Origin: Desulfobacterales bacterium
GTDB lineage: Bacteria > Desulfobacterota > Desulfobacteria > Desulfobacterales > JAFDCJ01
Assembly (NCBI GenBank): GCA_029939875.1
Contig: JAOZSC010000178.1
Span: 1-6,095 of the forward strand
Reading direction: 5' to 3'
Length of the DNA: 6,095 nucleotides
Shown: piece after piece, positions 5,821 to 6,095 of the stretch
How the letters are laid out: every line of letters starts with the position of its first letter
Position numbering within the stretch: position 1 is the first letter of the stretch
Program-made: the position numbers and the translations under genes
The notes under the pieces: model-generated
Told to the model about the DNA's origin: nothing
What the model saw: the letters and a program-made list of their open reading frames with translations, nothing else
Databases searched by the model: none

Positions 5821-6056
5821 CGGTTACCCATTGCAAACTTTCGGCCACCGACGAACAGCCGGTCAGCTGACGTCAAGCGCCCGGACGCGGCCAGCTGCAA
5901 ACACGACTTGCCCGAAGGGGTAATGGCCACAATATTTTTTTCGCGAACCTTAACAGACACGTTGCCGTCACTGCTTTTTTTCCCCAGGTAGCCATTGGCG
6001 GACAGCCAGCGAACACCATTCAAGACCGTTTGTTTTTCCTTTTCATAGGTTGCCAT
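5817..6056 (-). CDS. Truncated class II aldolase/adducin-like N-terminal fragment
   Basis: A 79-residue ORF starts at ATG 6056, the first start after in-frame stops (TGA and TAA lie within the 30 nt upstream). A GGGAG sits about 12 nt before it. Residues about 15-55 match the N-terminal part of class II aldolase/adducin domains: WLSANGYLG, then SSDGNVSVKV, then IVAITPSGKS, the glycine-rich and TPSG segments used to bind substrate phosphate in this family. After about residue 59 the similarity fades (the tail ends FVGGRKFAMGNR) and the ORF stops. Full-length members are about 200 residues or more and carry zinc-binding histidines later in the chain, all missing here. Aldolase catalysis is therefore not expected. 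It is either a decaying remnant or a small protein retained because it is translationally coupled to recX. I find no continuation in other frames before recX begins. Confidence 0.6.
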   Translation of the reverse strand: MATYEKEKQTVLNGVRWLSANGYLGKKSSDGNVSVKVREKNIVAITPSGKSCLQLAASGRLTSADRLFVGGRKFAMGNR

Positions 6057-6095
6057 GATTTGATTTGTCTCCCGTTATCCTCACCCCATCAACGT

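Overview
The window looks like part of a chromosome of an anaerobic or facultatively anaerobic bacterium with an extensive periplasmic electron-transfer inventory. The moderately GC-rich coding sequence, the c554-like multiheme cytochrome, the NapH/NosR-like iron-sulfur membrane protein and the style of the intergenic fold-back repeat all suggest a Desulfobacterota (deltaproteobacterial) lineage. This taxonomic call is inference; no marker gene settles it.

The left four fifths (1-4975, plus strand) encode a periplasmic/membrane redox set. First is a small membrane-anchored CuA protein resembling cytochrome oxidase subunit II, whose 5' end lies outside the window. After a ~200 bp gap with a fold-back repeat comes a pentaheme c-type cytochrome flanked by beta-rich domains. 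Then follow a secreted cupredoxin with a type 1 copper motif and TTG start, and a 637-residue polytopic protein that joins an N-terminal CuA domain to a NapH/NosR-type iron-sulfur membrane module. The last three genes are tightly spaced and probably one operon. A 12-codon ORF joins the cupredoxin and the fusion protein through two ATGA overlaps. No terminal reductase or oxidase subunit I is visible, so the substrate is unknown. The parts are those expected of a chain carrying electrons between cytoplasmic-side Fe-S clusters or quinol and periplasmic copper and heme carriers.

The right part (4976-6095) reads on the minus strand. A short ORF encoding a class II aldolase-like N-terminal fragment overlaps the GTG start of recX (recombination regulator) by 4 nt. 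Downstream of recX is ~350 bp without a long gene. It holds a weak terminator-like hairpin, a strong ribosome-binding-site-like sequence followed by a tiny ORF, and a 40-codon ORF with a good ribosome binding site that ends 10 bp from the convergent end of the fusion gene.

The point of most interest is the CuA-NapH/NosR fusion within a multicopper/multiheme operon. It has the layout of NosR, but with a CuA domain where NosR carries its flavin domain.
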